Source: Bowmanella denitrificans (lineage in GTDB: Bacteria; Pseudomonadota; Gammaproteobacteria; Enterobacterales; Alteromonadaceae). From it: a stretch of DNA of 64,000 bases. Positions 9,264-17,642 of this stretch are shown in pieces (position 1 is the stretch's first letter; each line of letters begins with the position of its first letter). The stretch is taken from positions 67,321 through 131,320 of the forward strand of contig NZ_BAAAEI010000008.1 of assembly GCF_039522935.1 (NCBI RefSeq). Reading direction: 5' to 3'. Both the position numbers and the translations under genes were made by a program. Under the pieces are notes generated by a model that had not been told where the DNA came from, ran no database searches, and saw only the letters and a program-made list of their open reading frames with translations.

Positions 9264-10241
9264 ATGGACATCTTTCAGCAGCTAGTGATTACAGAATCCC
9301 TGATTTTCCTGGCCGGTCTGGCAGTATTAAGTTGGAGTGCCGATGGATTCATCCGCGGTGCTTCTGCGCTGGCGGGAAATTTTGGACTGCCCCCCATGCT
9401 CATTGGTCTGACTATTGTAGCCATGGGGTCATCTGCGCCGGAGATTATGGTCAGTGCAAGTGCCTCACTAGCGGGCAACAGCAATACCGCAGTTGGTAAC
9501 GCCATCGGCTCAAATATTGCAAATATCGGCCTGGTGTTAGGCATCACGGCCCTGTTCAGGCCGCTGCTGGTATCCTCTGGCACGTTGTGGCGGGAATTAC
9601 CCATAGTACTGGCGGTGTCTTTACTGGCCACCTATTTATTGTGGGACGGCCGTCTGGGCTACCGTGAAGGGTTGCTGTTGTTATTATTATTTTTCCTGGT
9701 GATTGGCCTGCTTGCCTGGCTATCACTACGCAGCGACAAACAGGATCCTCTTAATCAGGAAATAGCCGGGGAAATATCCAAAATGGCTTCCGCTAAAGCC
9801 GTGTTGTGGATATTGGCTGGTTTGCTTTTATTACCACTCAGCGCCCATGTGATGGTGGCTTCGGCAGCTGATATTGCCCGGCATTTTGGCATTAGTGACT
9901 TGGTGATTGGCCTGACCGTCATCGCAATCGGTACTAGTTTACCTGAGCTGGCCGCCAGCATAGCAGGCGTCATGAAAGGTGAAGACGATCTGGCTTTGGG
10001 CAATATATTAGGCTCCAATATTTTTAATATTTTGGCAGTACTGTCCATGCCGGGGCTGTTGGCTCCGGGAGCCATAGATTCCCTGGCGGTACAACGGGAT
10101 TTGCCAGCCATGCTGGCTTTGACCATGCTGTTGGTATTTTTTTGCATCGCTATTCGCGGACGGCGGCAGATACAGCGTTGGCAAGGCGGACTGTTATTGG
10201 CTTGCTACCTGGCTTACCAGGCCAGTTTGTTTCAACATTAA
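9264..10241 (+). CDS. yrbG: YrbG-type calcium/sodium antiporter (CaCA family)
   Basis: K+-dependent-type Na+/Ca2+ exchanger of the CaCA superfamily, 325 residues, about ten membrane segments. Both inverted alpha-repeats are visible: TIVAMGSSAPEIMVSASASL (near residue 50) and TVIAIGTSLPELAASIAGVM (near 215). Each has the conserved acidic residue in a G(S/T)S-P-E motif and an (A/G)NAIGSN- or LGNILGSN-type partner motif. It is the first gene of the yrbG-kdsC-lpt run, as in enterics. Ion specificity is not shown by the sequence. Confidence 0.92.
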   Translation: MDIFQQLVITESLIFLAGLAVLSWSADGFIRGASALAGNFGLPPMLIGLTIVAMGSSAPEIMVSASASLAGNSNTAVGNAIGSNIANIGLVLGITALFRPLLVSSGTLWRELPIVLAVSLLATYLLWDGRLGYREGLLLLLLFFLVIGLLAWLSLRSDKQDPLNQEIAGEISKMASAKAVLWILAGLLLLPLSAHVMVASAADIARHFGISDLVIGLTVIAIGTSLPELAASIAGVMKGEDDLALGNILGSNIFNILAVLSMPGLLAPGAIDSLAVQRDLPAMLALTMLLVFFCIAIRGRRQIQRWQGGLLLACYLAYQASLFQH

Positions 10242-10258
10242 CCGGAATTAGAGGCCAC

Positions 10259-10813
10259 ATGAGCCATACCCAGACCCCCTACGGCACGTTAGACACTTCT
10301 ATCTTTAAGCGCTTTGCCAATATCCGCTTGTTAGCCTGTGACGTGGACGGTATTTTTTCCGACGGCCGAATCTATCTGGGAAATGATGGTGCAGAATTAA
10401 AAGCCTTTCACACCCGCGACGGTTACGGCGTCAAAGCGCTGATGAAAATAGGGGTAGAAGTGGCTGTCATCACTGGACGCAAATCTCAAATAGTGGAAGA
10501 CAGGATGCGCGCACTAGGCCTGCGCTATATCATCCAGGGGCAGGAAGATAAACAACAGGCCTTGCAGGACATAGCTGGGCAGATGAAACTCAATACAGAG
10601 CAGATAGCTGCCATGGGTGATGATATGCCCGATCTGGGCATGTTCAGACAAGCAGGTATCAAGATTTCGGTACCCGATGGTCATCCAGTGGTGATACAAC
10701 AGGCCGATTTTATTACCCGTTGCCAAGGTGGATTTGGTGCCGTCAGAGAGGTTTGCGATATGATATTGCAAGCCAATCATCAACTAACCCAAATACACGG
10801 CATTAGCCTATGA
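10259..10813 (+). CDS. kdsC: 3-deoxy-D-manno-octulosonate 8-phosphate phosphatase KdsC
   Basis: HAD-superfamily phosphatase (184 residues) that releases Kdo from Kdo-8-phosphate for lipopolysaccharide core synthesis. It shows the DVDGIFSDG nucleophile motif near residue 30, ITGRKS, and the GDDMPDLGMF acidic motif. The frame is open back to 10142 inside yrbG. The ATG at 10259 gives the normal N-terminus and follows a GAGG-like site. Only 17 bases separate it from yrbG, so the kdsD gene usually found here is missing. It overlaps lptC by 4 bases. Confidence 0.94.
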   Translation: MSHTQTPYGTLDTSIFKRFANIRLLACDVDGIFSDGRIYLGNDGAELKAFHTRDGYGVKALMKIGVEVAVITGRKSQIVEDRMRALGLRYIIQGQEDKQQALQDIAGQMKLNTEQIAAMGDDMPDLGMFRQAGIKISVPDGHPVVIQQADFITRCQGGFGAVREVCDMILQANHQLTQIHGISL

Positions 10814-11367
10814 ATCGCCTGACCTTAAGTATTCTGCTGCTGTTTGTGCTGATACTGGCTACCAACTACAACTGGTGGCTGGACAGTGAACAGCCACAAA
10901 CCAGCAAGCAAGGTGAAGAAGTCTGGCAGCCAAATTACCTGGCCCGCAATATGCAAACCAGTTTGTATAATGACGATGGTGTTCTGACTCATAGTATCCA
11001 CGCTAAGGTAATGGAGCATTACGACATGCTGGGTTTTACCCTGTTCCAGCAACCTCAATACAGTATCTTTGTTGACACGAACGAGCCCCCTTGGGAAATT
11101 ACCGCCGACGAGGGCACACTATACGAAGACAACCGCATTCAGTTGGAAACCAATGTAGAGATACGCAGTCTTAGCAACGAAGGATTGCTGCAAACCATCA
11201 GCACCAGCTTTATCGAGATAGACCTGAACAGCAAAACCATGCATTCTGACCAGCCTGTTACCATCAGCGGTGTCAATTATGTCATCAGAGGCAATGGTTT
11301 TAGCGCAGATTTGAACACCAAACAATTTGAACTACTGGATCACGTAGAGACCATCTATGGTAAATAA
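10810..11367 (+). CDS. lptC: LptC, LPS export bitopic membrane protein
   Basis: LptC links the LptB2FG transporter to LptA in the periplasmic bridge that carries lipopolysaccharide outward. It has 185 residues, one N-terminal membrane segment (LTLSILLLFVLILATNYNWW) and a periplasmic beta-jellyroll region with a WEITADEGTLYEDNRIQLE-like repeat. Its 3' end overlaps lptA by 11 bases, so the two are probably co-translated. Confidence 0.92.
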   Translation: MNRLTLSILLLFVLILATNYNWWLDSEQPQTSKQGEEVWQPNYLARNMQTSLYNDDGVLTHSIHAKVMEHYDMLGFTLFQQPQYSIFVDTNEPPWEITADEGTLYEDNRIQLETNVEIRSLSNEGLLQTISTSFIEIDLNSKTMHSDQPVTISGVNYVIRGNGFSADLNTKQFELLDHVETIYGK

Positions 11368-11875
11368 AATTAAACTGCATGTGCTGACGGCGGCCGTTCT
11401 TCTGAGTGCTTCCGCTGCAGCAATCAATAAGGATTTTAACGAACCTATTAAGGTGGCCTCCAAATACCAGTCCGGTGACGGTATCAATAAAGTGTCCATT
11501 TTTCGCGAAAATGTGAAAATCACCCAAGGCACCCTGAGTATTGATGCCGATGAAGTGGAAGTGAATGCCGAACAAGGTAAAGGACGGGAAATTTTTATTG
11601 CCAAAGGCGAACCGGCCGAGTACCAACAAACCATGGCCGACGGCAGTCGTATTCGGGCGTTGGCCAATCATATCGAATATCAGGTGGATAAACGAACTCT
11701 GACCTTAAAGGGAAATGCTGAGCTACATCAAAACAGCAGCAGTGTTAGCGGTGATAACATTGAGTTCAATATGGAGAAGGAACAGTTAGTCGCACAAGGC
11801 TCGGACGACGGTGATGGCCGGGTAGAAACAATTTTCCAGCCAGAGCCCAAGAAGAAACCGGTCCAGGAGAAGTAA
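11357..11875 (+). CDS. lptA: LptA, periplasmic LPS-binding bridge protein
   Basis: OstA/LptA family protein of 172 residues with a signal peptide (LHVLTAAVLLSASAAA). Its beta-jellyroll forms the middle of the LPS bridge. Family features include FRENVKITQGTLSIDADEVEV and repeated strand motifs such as LKGNAELHQNSSSVSGDNIEF. The tail is proline- and lysine-rich. Neighbours lptC and lptB confirm the assignment. Confidence 0.93.
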   Translation: MVNKIKLHVLTAAVLLSASAAAINKDFNEPIKVASKYQSGDGINKVSIFRENVKITQGTLSIDADEVEVNAEQGKGREIFIAKGEPAEYQQTMADGSRIRALANHIEYQVDKRTLTLKGNAELHQNSSSVSGDNIEFNMEKEQLVAQGSDDGDGRVETIFQPEPKKKPVQEK

Positions 11876-11879
11876 ATTC

Positions 11880-12605
11880 ATGCCAACACTTAAGGCCTCG
11901 CATCTGGCGAAAAGCTACAAAAATCGCCAGGTGGTGCGTGACGTGAGCCTGCAAGTCAGTACCGGACAGATTGTGGGTTTGCTCGGCCCCAATGGCGCAG
12001 GAAAAACCACTTCCTTCTATATGATTGTTGGCCTGGTTCCCATGGACAAAGGCCAGATATTTATTGATGACCAGGAACTCAGCCACCAACCAATGCATGT
12101 GCGGGCCAGACTGGGCATTGGCTATCTGCCCCAGGAGTCATCCATCTTCCGGAAACTAAGCGTTTATCAAAATCTGATGGCGATTCTGGAAACCCGCAAG
12201 GATCTCAACCAGGAGCAACGGGAGCAGGAGGCGGATGCATTGTTGGATGAATTTAACATCAACCATATCCGTCATAGCACCGGCATGAGTCTGTCCGGAG
12301 GAGAAAGACGCCGGGTGGAAATCGCCCGGGCCTTGTCAGCCAACCCCAGATTTATATTGCTGGATGAGCCCTTTGCCGGTGTCGATCCCATTTCGGTCAG
12401 CGATATAAAAAAGATTATCCATCATCTGAAAGACAGAGGCATCGGCGTTCTGATTACCGACCATAATGTCCGTGAAACCCTGGATGTATGTGAAAAAGCT
12501 TATATTGTCAGTCATGGTGAATTAATTGCGGAAGGCTCAGCCGAACAGGTACTTAACGACAAGCAGGTCAGAGATGTATACCTGGGTGAGCAATTCAAGC
12601 TATAG
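11880..12605 (+). CDS. lptB: LptB, ATPase of the LPS export transporter
   Basis: Cytoplasmic ABC ATPase (241 residues) that powers extraction of LPS from the inner membrane together with LptFG, which are encoded outside the window. Motifs: Walker A GPNGAGKTT, Q-loop in GYLPQESSIFRKLSV, signature LSGGERRRVEIARAL, Walker B FILLDEPFAGVDP and switch His in ITDHNVRE. It follows lptA by 4 bases and precedes rpoN, the standard gammaproteobacterial order. Confidence 0.96.
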   Translation: MPTLKASHLAKSYKNRQVVRDVSLQVSTGQIVGLLGPNGAGKTTSFYMIVGLVPMDKGQIFIDDQELSHQPMHVRARLGIGYLPQESSIFRKLSVYQNLMAILETRKDLNQEQREQEADALLDEFNINHIRHSTGMSLSGGERRRVEIARALSANPRFILLDEPFAGVDPISVSDIKKIIHHLKDRGIGVLITDHNVRETLDVCEKAYIVSHGELIAEGSAEQVLNDKQVRDVYLGEQFKL

Positions 12606-12684
12606 TTAAGCCAAACAGGCATTGAACTTGCCATGAACGACCATATCAATACCCTGAAGGCCATTGGAAGATAATAAGAAGTAG

Positions 12685-14163
12685 ATGAAGCCCGCATTAC
12701 AGCTAAAATTCAGCCAGCAGCTCACCATGACGCCGCAACTGCAACAGGCCATTCGTCTGTTGCAACTGTCGACCCTGGATCTGCAACAGGAAATCCAGGA
12801 AGCCCTGGAATCCAACCCTTTGTTGGAAGCGGATGACGGCCAGGATTTTTCCACCGGCGACGATCAGGACCTCAACAATGTCAGCAACGACAGTGCTTCT
12901 GCCAATAGCGAAGACAACGACCGCATGGAAACCGGCGAAGCGCTGGAAAAACAGGAATTACCAGACGACTTACCGGTAGATACTACCTGGGATGAGTATT
13001 ACAGCGCTTCTTCAGGCCCCTCCTCCTCAGCCGCCAGCTCAGATGAGGACAATATTTACCAGGGTGAAACATCCGACAGCATTCAGGATCACTTGCTGTG
13101 GCAAATGCGTCTGACCCCTTTCAGTGAAACTGACACCGCTATTGCTATCGCTATTATCGATAGCATTGATGAGTCAGGTTATCTTACGGTCAGCACCGAA
13201 GACATTCTGCAGAGTCTGGATATCGAAGACGAAGAAGTGGAACTGGATGAGGTGGAATGCGTGTTAAAACGTATCCAGATGTTTGATCCTGTGGGGGTAG
13301 GCTCGCGTTCAGTGCAAGAATGCCTATTGGTGCAACTTCGTCAGTTTGGCGCTGAAACCCCCTGGCTGGAAGAAGCCAAGGCGTTGATTCTGGAGCATAG
13401 CGAACTGCTGGCCAGCAAAGACTACCGTACCCTGATGCGCAAGGCACGTTTGAAAGAAGACGAACTGCGTGAAGCACTGCGGTTACTGCAAACCCTGAAT
13501 CCCAGGCCAGGCAGCGCCATCGTCACCAGTGAACCAGAGTACGTTATTCCAGACGTGTCAGTGACTAAGAAAAATGGCCGCTGGGTGGTAGAACTAAACC
13601 CTGATAGCCTGCCCAAGTTGAGTATCAATCAGCAGTATGCGGCCATGAGCCGCAATGCCAGAAATTCCAGCGACAGCCAGTTTATCCGCTCTCATATGCA
13701 GGAAGCCAAATGGTTTATCAAGAGTCTGGAAAGCCGGAATGAAACGCTACTTAAAGTGGCTAATTGCATAGTACAGCAGCAACAGGGATTTTTTGAATAT
13801 GGCCCTGAGGCCATGAAACCAATGGTGCTGAATGATGTCGCAGAAATGGTGGATATGCATGAATCCACTATTTCCCGGGTTACGACCCAGAAGTATATGC
13901 ATACACCACGTGGCATTTTTGAGCTGAAATACTTCTTCTCCAGCCATGTGGCAACGGAAAGTGGTGGCGAGTGCTCGTCTACTGCTATCCGCGCTCTGAT
14001 TAAAAAACTGGTGGCGGCAGAAAAACCCGCCAAACCGCTGAGTGACAGCAAGATTGCGCAGTTGTTGGCCGAGCAAGGCATTATGGTTGCCCGGCGGACA
14101 ATCGCCAAATACCGGGAATCCTTATCGATTCCCCCATCCAACCAACGCAAGAGTCTGCTTTAA
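12685..14163 (+). CDS. rpoN: RNA polymerase sigma-54 factor RpoN
   Basis: Sigma-54, which directs enhancer-dependent transcription (nitrogen, motility, stress genes). The 492-residue protein shows region I (LQLKFSQQLTMTPQLQQAIRLLQ form), an acidic low-complexity region II (about 50-130), the core-binding domain and a DNA-binding helix-turn-helix near MHESTISRVT. The C-terminal RpoN box reads ARRTIAKYRE. Position between lptB and hpf/ptsN is conserved. Confidence 0.97.
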   Translation: MKPALQLKFSQQLTMTPQLQQAIRLLQLSTLDLQQEIQEALESNPLLEADDGQDFSTGDDQDLNNVSNDSASANSEDNDRMETGEALEKQELPDDLPVDTTWDEYYSASSGPSSSAASSDEDNIYQGETSDSIQDHLLWQMRLTPFSETDTAIAIAIIDSIDESGYLTVSTEDILQSLDIEDEEVELDEVECVLKRIQMFDPVGVGSRSVQECLLVQLRQFGAETPWLEEAKALILEHSELLASKDYRTLMRKARLKEDELREALRLLQTLNPRPGSAIVTSEPEYVIPDVSVTKKNGRWVVELNPDSLPKLSINQQYAAMSRNARNSSDSQFIRSHMQEAKWFIKSLESRNETLLKVANCIVQQQQGFFEYGPEAMKPMVLNDVAEMVDMHESTISRVTTQKYMHTPRGIFELKYFFSSHVATESGGECSSTAIRALIKKLVAAEKPAKPLSDSKIAQLLAEQGIMVARRTIAKYRESLSIPPSNQRKSLL

Positions 14164-14190
14164 GACTTACCAACAAAAGGAAGAGGCATT

Positions 14191-14478
14191 ATGCAAATCA
14201 ACCTTACTGGTCATCACGTTGAAATCACCGATTCTCTTCGCGCCTATGTTGACAGCAAATTTACCAAGTTGGAGCGACATTTCGATCATATTAACAATGT
14301 CCATGTTATCCTGAATGTGGAGAAACTTAATCAGAAGGCGGAAGCCACTCTGCACCTCAATGGTGCCGAGGTTTTTGCCACCTCCGAGCATACCGATATG
14401 TATGCCGCCATTGACAGCCTTATAGATAAGCTTGATCGCCAGGTGCTCAAGCATAAGGAAAAAATAAAACGCCATTAG
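14191..14478 (+). CDS. hpf: Ribosome hibernation promoting factor (short HPF/YfiA family)
   Basis: A 95-residue single-domain protein that binds the 30S decoding region in stationary phase and helps form inactive ribosomes. It starts MQINLTGHHVEITDSLRAYV. The conserved EATLHLNGAEVFATSEHTDMYAAID segment and a basic C-terminal end match the short HPF type. Strong AAGGAAGAGG ribosome-binding site upstream. It lies between rpoN and ptsN. Confidence 0.93.
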   Translation: MQINLTGHHVEITDSLRAYVDSKFTKLERHFDHINNVHVILNVEKLNQKAEATLHLNGAEVFATSEHTDMYAAIDSLIDKLDRQVLKHKEKIKRH

Positions 14479-14489
14479 GCTCAAACAAA

Positions 14490-14518
14490 GCCATAAACAG
14501 GCCCCGCCTGTTTATGGC
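14490..14518 (+). promoter_or_regulatory. Perfect 13-bp stem-loop between hpf and ptsN
   Basis: GCCATAAACAGGC, three-base loop, then its exact complement. No T-run follows, so it is not a typical rho-independent terminator. It could stabilise the upstream mRNA end, mark a processing site or weaken read-through into ptsN. Confidence 0.6.
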
Positions 14519-14536
14519 CACAACACAAAACTCAGC

Positions 14537-14980
14537 ATGGAAATCAAAGACATCCTCTCCCTTGATTGCACTTCCTGTGCCATTCAGGGGACCAGTAAAA
14601 AACGCATTCTGGAATCTATCAGTGATATCGCGGCCAGGCATCTGCCAGAAATTGGTCAGGATGCGATCCTCACCAGTCTGCTGAACCGTGAAAAAATGGG
14701 TAGTACCGGCATTGGTTGTGGCATTGCCATTCCCCATGGCCGTTTGGCCGGACTGGAGAAAGTCACGGCAATATTGTTAACCAGCCAGCCAGCCGTCGCG
14801 TTTGAAGCCATTGATAATCAGCCTGTGGACATCTTCTTCGCTATTCTTGTACCAGAAGATCAGGCACAGGGACATCTGCAAACCCTGGCCACTATAGCAG
14901 CCAAACTGAATGACAAGGAAACGGTGAAAAAGCTACGTCATGCCCAATCAGATCAGGAACTATTTGAGGCCATAGTGTGA
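14537..14980 (+). CDS. ptsN: Nitrogen-regulatory EIIA protein PtsN
   Basis: EIIA-Ntr (147 residues), the terminal phosphate acceptor of the regulatory PTS-Ntr chain (PtsP to NPr to PtsN). It affects potassium, nitrogen and envelope processes rather than sugar import. The phosphorylated histidine lies in IAIPHGRLAGLEK (about residue 70). It overlaps rapZ by 4 bases and shares the operon with npr, its phosphate donor. Confidence 0.94.
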   Translation: MEIKDILSLDCTSCAIQGTSKKRILESISDIAARHLPEIGQDAILTSLLNREKMGSTGIGCGIAIPHGRLAGLEKVTAILLTSQPAVAFEAIDNQPVDIFFAILVPEDQAQGHLQTLATIAAKLNDKETVKKLRHAQSDQELFEAIV

Positions 14981-15825
14981 AACTCATTATTATCAGCGGG
15001 CGCTCCGGCTCGGGTAAGTCTATTGTCTTAAGGGCATTGGAAGATCTGGGTTATTACTGTGTGGACAATATTCCGGTTAATTTGCTACCGACTCTGACCC
15101 ACACGGTTGTCGATGAGTATGATCAGGTTGCCGTCAGCATTGATGTGCGTAACCTACCCAAAGACCCTGAAGAGTTGGTAGAAATTCTTGACTACCTGCC
15201 CTCTAACTGGGAACTGACCATACTTTATCTGGATGCCAGTGACGACGTGCTAATCAAACGTTTCAGCGAAACCCGTCGTCTGCACCCGTTATCCAAACAC
15301 AGTAAGTCGCTGACCGACGCTATTCAGTCAGAAGCCTTATTGCTTGCCCCGATTATCGAGCGGGCCGACTTATACATCGACACCGGTGAGTTATCGGTGC
15401 ATCAGTTGGCCGAACTGGTGCGTGAACGCATCCTGGGAAAAAAGAGCTCACGCCTGGTATTGGTTTTCGAATCATTTGGTTTTAAACATGGCATTCCCAA
15501 GGATGCCGACTACGTATTCGATGCGCGATTTTTGCCTAACCCGCACTGGGAGCCTGAGCTGAAGAGCCTGACCGGTCTGGATCCGCAAGTGGAAGCATTT
15601 TTAGGCTCCCAGGCCATTGTTACCAAGTTTATCTGGCAAATACAGAACCTGATATCAACCTGGTTACCTCATCTGGAGCGCAATAACCGCAGCTATGTCA
15701 CCATAGCCATTGGTTGTACTGGTGGTCAGCATCGCTCCGTTTACGTGGCAGAAAGCCTGGCGCGCACATTCAAGGCGGTACATCCGGATGTACAAATAAG
15801 GCACAGGGAGTTGTCACGAAAATGA
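14977..15825 (+). CDS. rapZ: RNase adapter protein RapZ
   Basis: P-loop protein of 282 residues that in E. coli binds GlmZ/GlmY sRNAs and guides RNase E to control glucosamine-6-phosphate synthesis. Walker A (GRSGSGKS) is at residues 8-15. The C-terminal domain has GCTGGQHRSVYVAESLA. A basic end (IRHRELSRK) may contact RNA. Overlaps of 4 bases with both ptsN and npr indicate tight coupling. Whether an sRNA partner exists here is unknown. Confidence 0.95.
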   Translation: MKLIIISGRSGSGKSIVLRALEDLGYYCVDNIPVNLLPTLTHTVVDEYDQVAVSIDVRNLPKDPEELVEILDYLPSNWELTILYLDASDDVLIKRFSETRRLHPLSKHSKSLTDAIQSEALLLAPIIERADLYIDTGELSVHQLAELVRERILGKKSSRLVLVFESFGFKHGIPKDADYVFDARFLPNPHWEPELKSLTGLDPQVEAFLGSQAIVTKFIWQIQNLISTWLPHLERNNRSYVTIAIGCTGGQHRSVYVAESLARTFKAVHPDVQIRHRELSRK

Positions 15826-16094
15826 GACTGGAAAAGGTCCTGTTAATCCAGAACAAATTGGGATTACATGCCAGAGCAGCCACCCAATTAGCGAAACTGG
15901 CCAATCAATTCGATGCCCAGGTAACGCTGGTACAGGGCGACAAGTCAGCTTCAGCCACCAGTGTATTAGGTTTGATGATGCTGGAAAGCAGCATGGGCAA
16001 GGAAGTACTGGTGATCAGCGAAGGGCAGGATGCCAAAGCCGCACTGCTGGCAGTGGAACAATTAATTCAACAGAAATTTAATGAGGCAGAGTAA
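15822..16094 (+). CDS. npr: Phosphocarrier protein NPr (HPr family)
   Basis: HPr-like carrier of the PTS-Ntr system, 90 residues. The phosphorylated histidine is His16 in the GLHARAA motif, and the regulatory serine loop region SVLGLMMLESSMGKEVLV is present. The open frame extends upstream inside rapZ, but the ATG at 15822 overlaps the rapZ stop in the usual ATGA arrangement and gives a full HPr domain. Last gene of the rpoN-hpf-ptsN-rapZ-npr run. Confidence 0.93.
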   Translation: MRLEKVLLIQNKLGLHARAATQLAKLANQFDAQVTLVQGDKSASATSVLGLMMLESSMGKEVLVISEGQDAKAALLAVEQLIQQKFNEAE

Positions 16095-16162
16095 ATTTCA
16101 GTAACCTCTGGTATTTAATACTGTACTAAGCAAATCACCTTCGCAGTTTGTCATTAGCCTAT

Positions 16163-16900
16163 CTAGACGGTCTTACTGGAGTAGCGCACCGCCTGATTAA
16201 TTTGCCCCATCTCTGCTTCAGTTAAATTTCGCCACTGGCCAGGCTTAAGATTGCCCAGTTGCACCTGCATAATACGCTCACGTTTGAGACGCACCACCTG
16301 ATAACCAAGAAACTCACACATGCGGCGAATTTGTCTGTTCAGTCCTTGTGTCAGAATAATCCGAAAAGAAAAGCGCCCGGTTGCTTTTACCTGACAAGGT
16401 TTGGTTATGGTGCCCAGAATAGGTACCCCCTGGCTCATCTGACGCACAAAACGTTCACTCACCGGCTGATTGACAGTCACCAGATATTCTTTTTCATGCT
16501 CATTACCGGCGCGCAGGATCTTGTTAACGATATCCCCGTCTGTGGTCAGAAAGATCAGTCCCTCTGAATCTTTATCCAGCCGCCCGATAGGAAAAATACG
16601 CTGGCGATGGCCGATGGCATCAACAATATTGCCCTGCACATCGCGCTCTGTGGTACAGATAATGCCAACCGGCTTGTTATAGGCAATATAGACACGATCA
16701 GATTTGTCTTCGGCACTGGCACCAACCGGCTTGCCATCCACACTGACCTGATCGCCGGGCATCACCTTAGTACCAAGCTCTGGCACTTTGCCGTTAATGC
16801 TAACCCGTTTTTGTTCAATCAGCTTGTCTGCTTCGCGACGGGAACAGTAGCCTGAATCGCTGATAAATTTATTAAGCCTGATGGCGCCGTTTTCGCTCAT
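16163..16900 (-). CDS. rluF: 23S rRNA pseudouridine synthase RluF
   Basis: RsuA/RluB/E/F-family pseudouridine synthase; RluF makes pseudouridine 2604 of 23S rRNA and can also modify a tRNA. The 245-residue protein has an N-terminal S4 RNA-binding domain (RLNKFISDSGYCSRREADKL). The catalytic Asp109 lies in the IGRLDKDSEGL motif. Similarity to E. coli RluF runs throughout (AGNEHEKEYLVTV, GVPILGT, QGLNRQIRRMCE). It lacks the long basic C-terminal tail of the E. coli protein. Start at MSENGA chosen over an open extension to 16957. Confidence 0.9.
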   Translation of the reverse strand: MSENGAIRLNKFISDSGYCSRREADKLIEQKRVSINGKVPELGTKVMPGDQVSVDGKPVGASAEDKSDRVYIAYNKPVGIICTTERDVQGNIVDAIGHRQRIFPIGRLDKDSEGLIFLTTDGDIVNKILRAGNEHEKEYLVTVNQPVSERFVRQMSQGVPILGTITKPCQVKATGRFSFRIILTQGLNRQIRRMCEFLGYQVVRLKRERIMQVQLGNLKPGQWRNLTEAEMGQINQAVRYSSKTV

Positions 16901-17019
16901 ATATCCTCCAGCGCCTTTGCGCCGGGGAATTTTAATCCATGCAGCGGTGCAGATCACGGTAAAACTGGTTTATGCCGATGCCTTTGCGTATTTCTCAGCA
17001 AAGGCAGACTGGTTGCGCC

Positions 17020-17328
17020 TTAACGTTGGGATGGACGGATAGCTTTGAGTGACTGACTGAAGGTCTGCATATCTTCAGGGCTGTAACGGCTGTGTACGGC
17101 TTTGTTTGAGGCCGGTTGATGCAACAGGCTGACTCCGGGTCGGTATGCTTGCTTTGGCCGAATGGGGCGCGCAGTAAAACCCCCGCCGCAATTAGGACAG
17201 ACATTTTGCAGAATATGTTCCACACAGTGCTGACAGAAGGTGCACTCATAGCTGCATATCCAGGCCTGCTCTGAATCGGGCGGCAGCGGGCAATTGCAGC
17301 ACTCACAGTTGGGTCGCAGCTCCAGCAT
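17020..17328 (-). CDS. DUF1272 cysteine-rich small protein
   Basis: A 102-residue protein with an N-terminal DUF1272 domain rich in paired cysteines (CECCNCP, CSYECTFCQHC, VCPNCGG), likely binding zinc. A polar tail follows. The family's function is not established. The start at 17328 was chosen because it overlaps the stop of the upstream cupin gene by one base (TGATG) and gives the family N-terminus MLELRPNCE. Confidence 0.8.
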   Translation of the reverse strand: MLELRPNCECCNCPLPPDSEQAWICSYECTFCQHCVEHILQNVCPNCGGGFTARPIRPKQAYRPGVSLLHQPASNKAVHSRYSPEDMQTFSQSLKAIRPSQR

Positions 17329-17639
17329 CAGATACTGCCCTGTTTTTCCACCACCAGAATGCGCGCTGGTCCCACAGGAAAGGCGCAATGGGCGGTGCCG
17401 ACACCAGCATAGAAAATATCACCACAACCAAGCAGTGCCTTATGCTCCTTGCCTTTATCCCGATAACGCATCTCCACTTCGCCATCCAGCACCACAAAGA
17501 CCTCATCGCCATCATTGACATGCCAGTGATAGGGTTGATCCGTCCAGTGCAATCGGGTGCTTATCCCCTGCATACAGGCAATGTCTTTGGCCCCCCATGG
17601 GCGCTCGGCGGTAAACTCTCTAGCCCGAATCACTTGCAT
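17328..17639 (-). CDS. Cupin-domain protein
   Basis: A 103-residue single-domain cupin. Motif 1 is recognisable as HWHVNDGDEVFVVLDGEVEM and motif 2 as GDIFYAGVGTAHCA, so the metal-binding histidines and glutamate look intact. Small cupins of this kind can be enzymes or ligand sensors, and no substrate can be inferred. It is coupled to the DUF1272 gene downstream by a one-base overlap and lies 3 bases after the metallophosphoesterase gene. Confidence 0.8.
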   Translation of the reverse strand: MQVIRAREFTAERPWGAKDIACMQGISTRLHWTDQPYHWHVNDGDEVFVVLDGEVEMRYRDKGKEHKALLGCGDIFYAGVGTAHCAFPVGPARILVVEKQGSI

Positions 17640-17642
17640 CTT

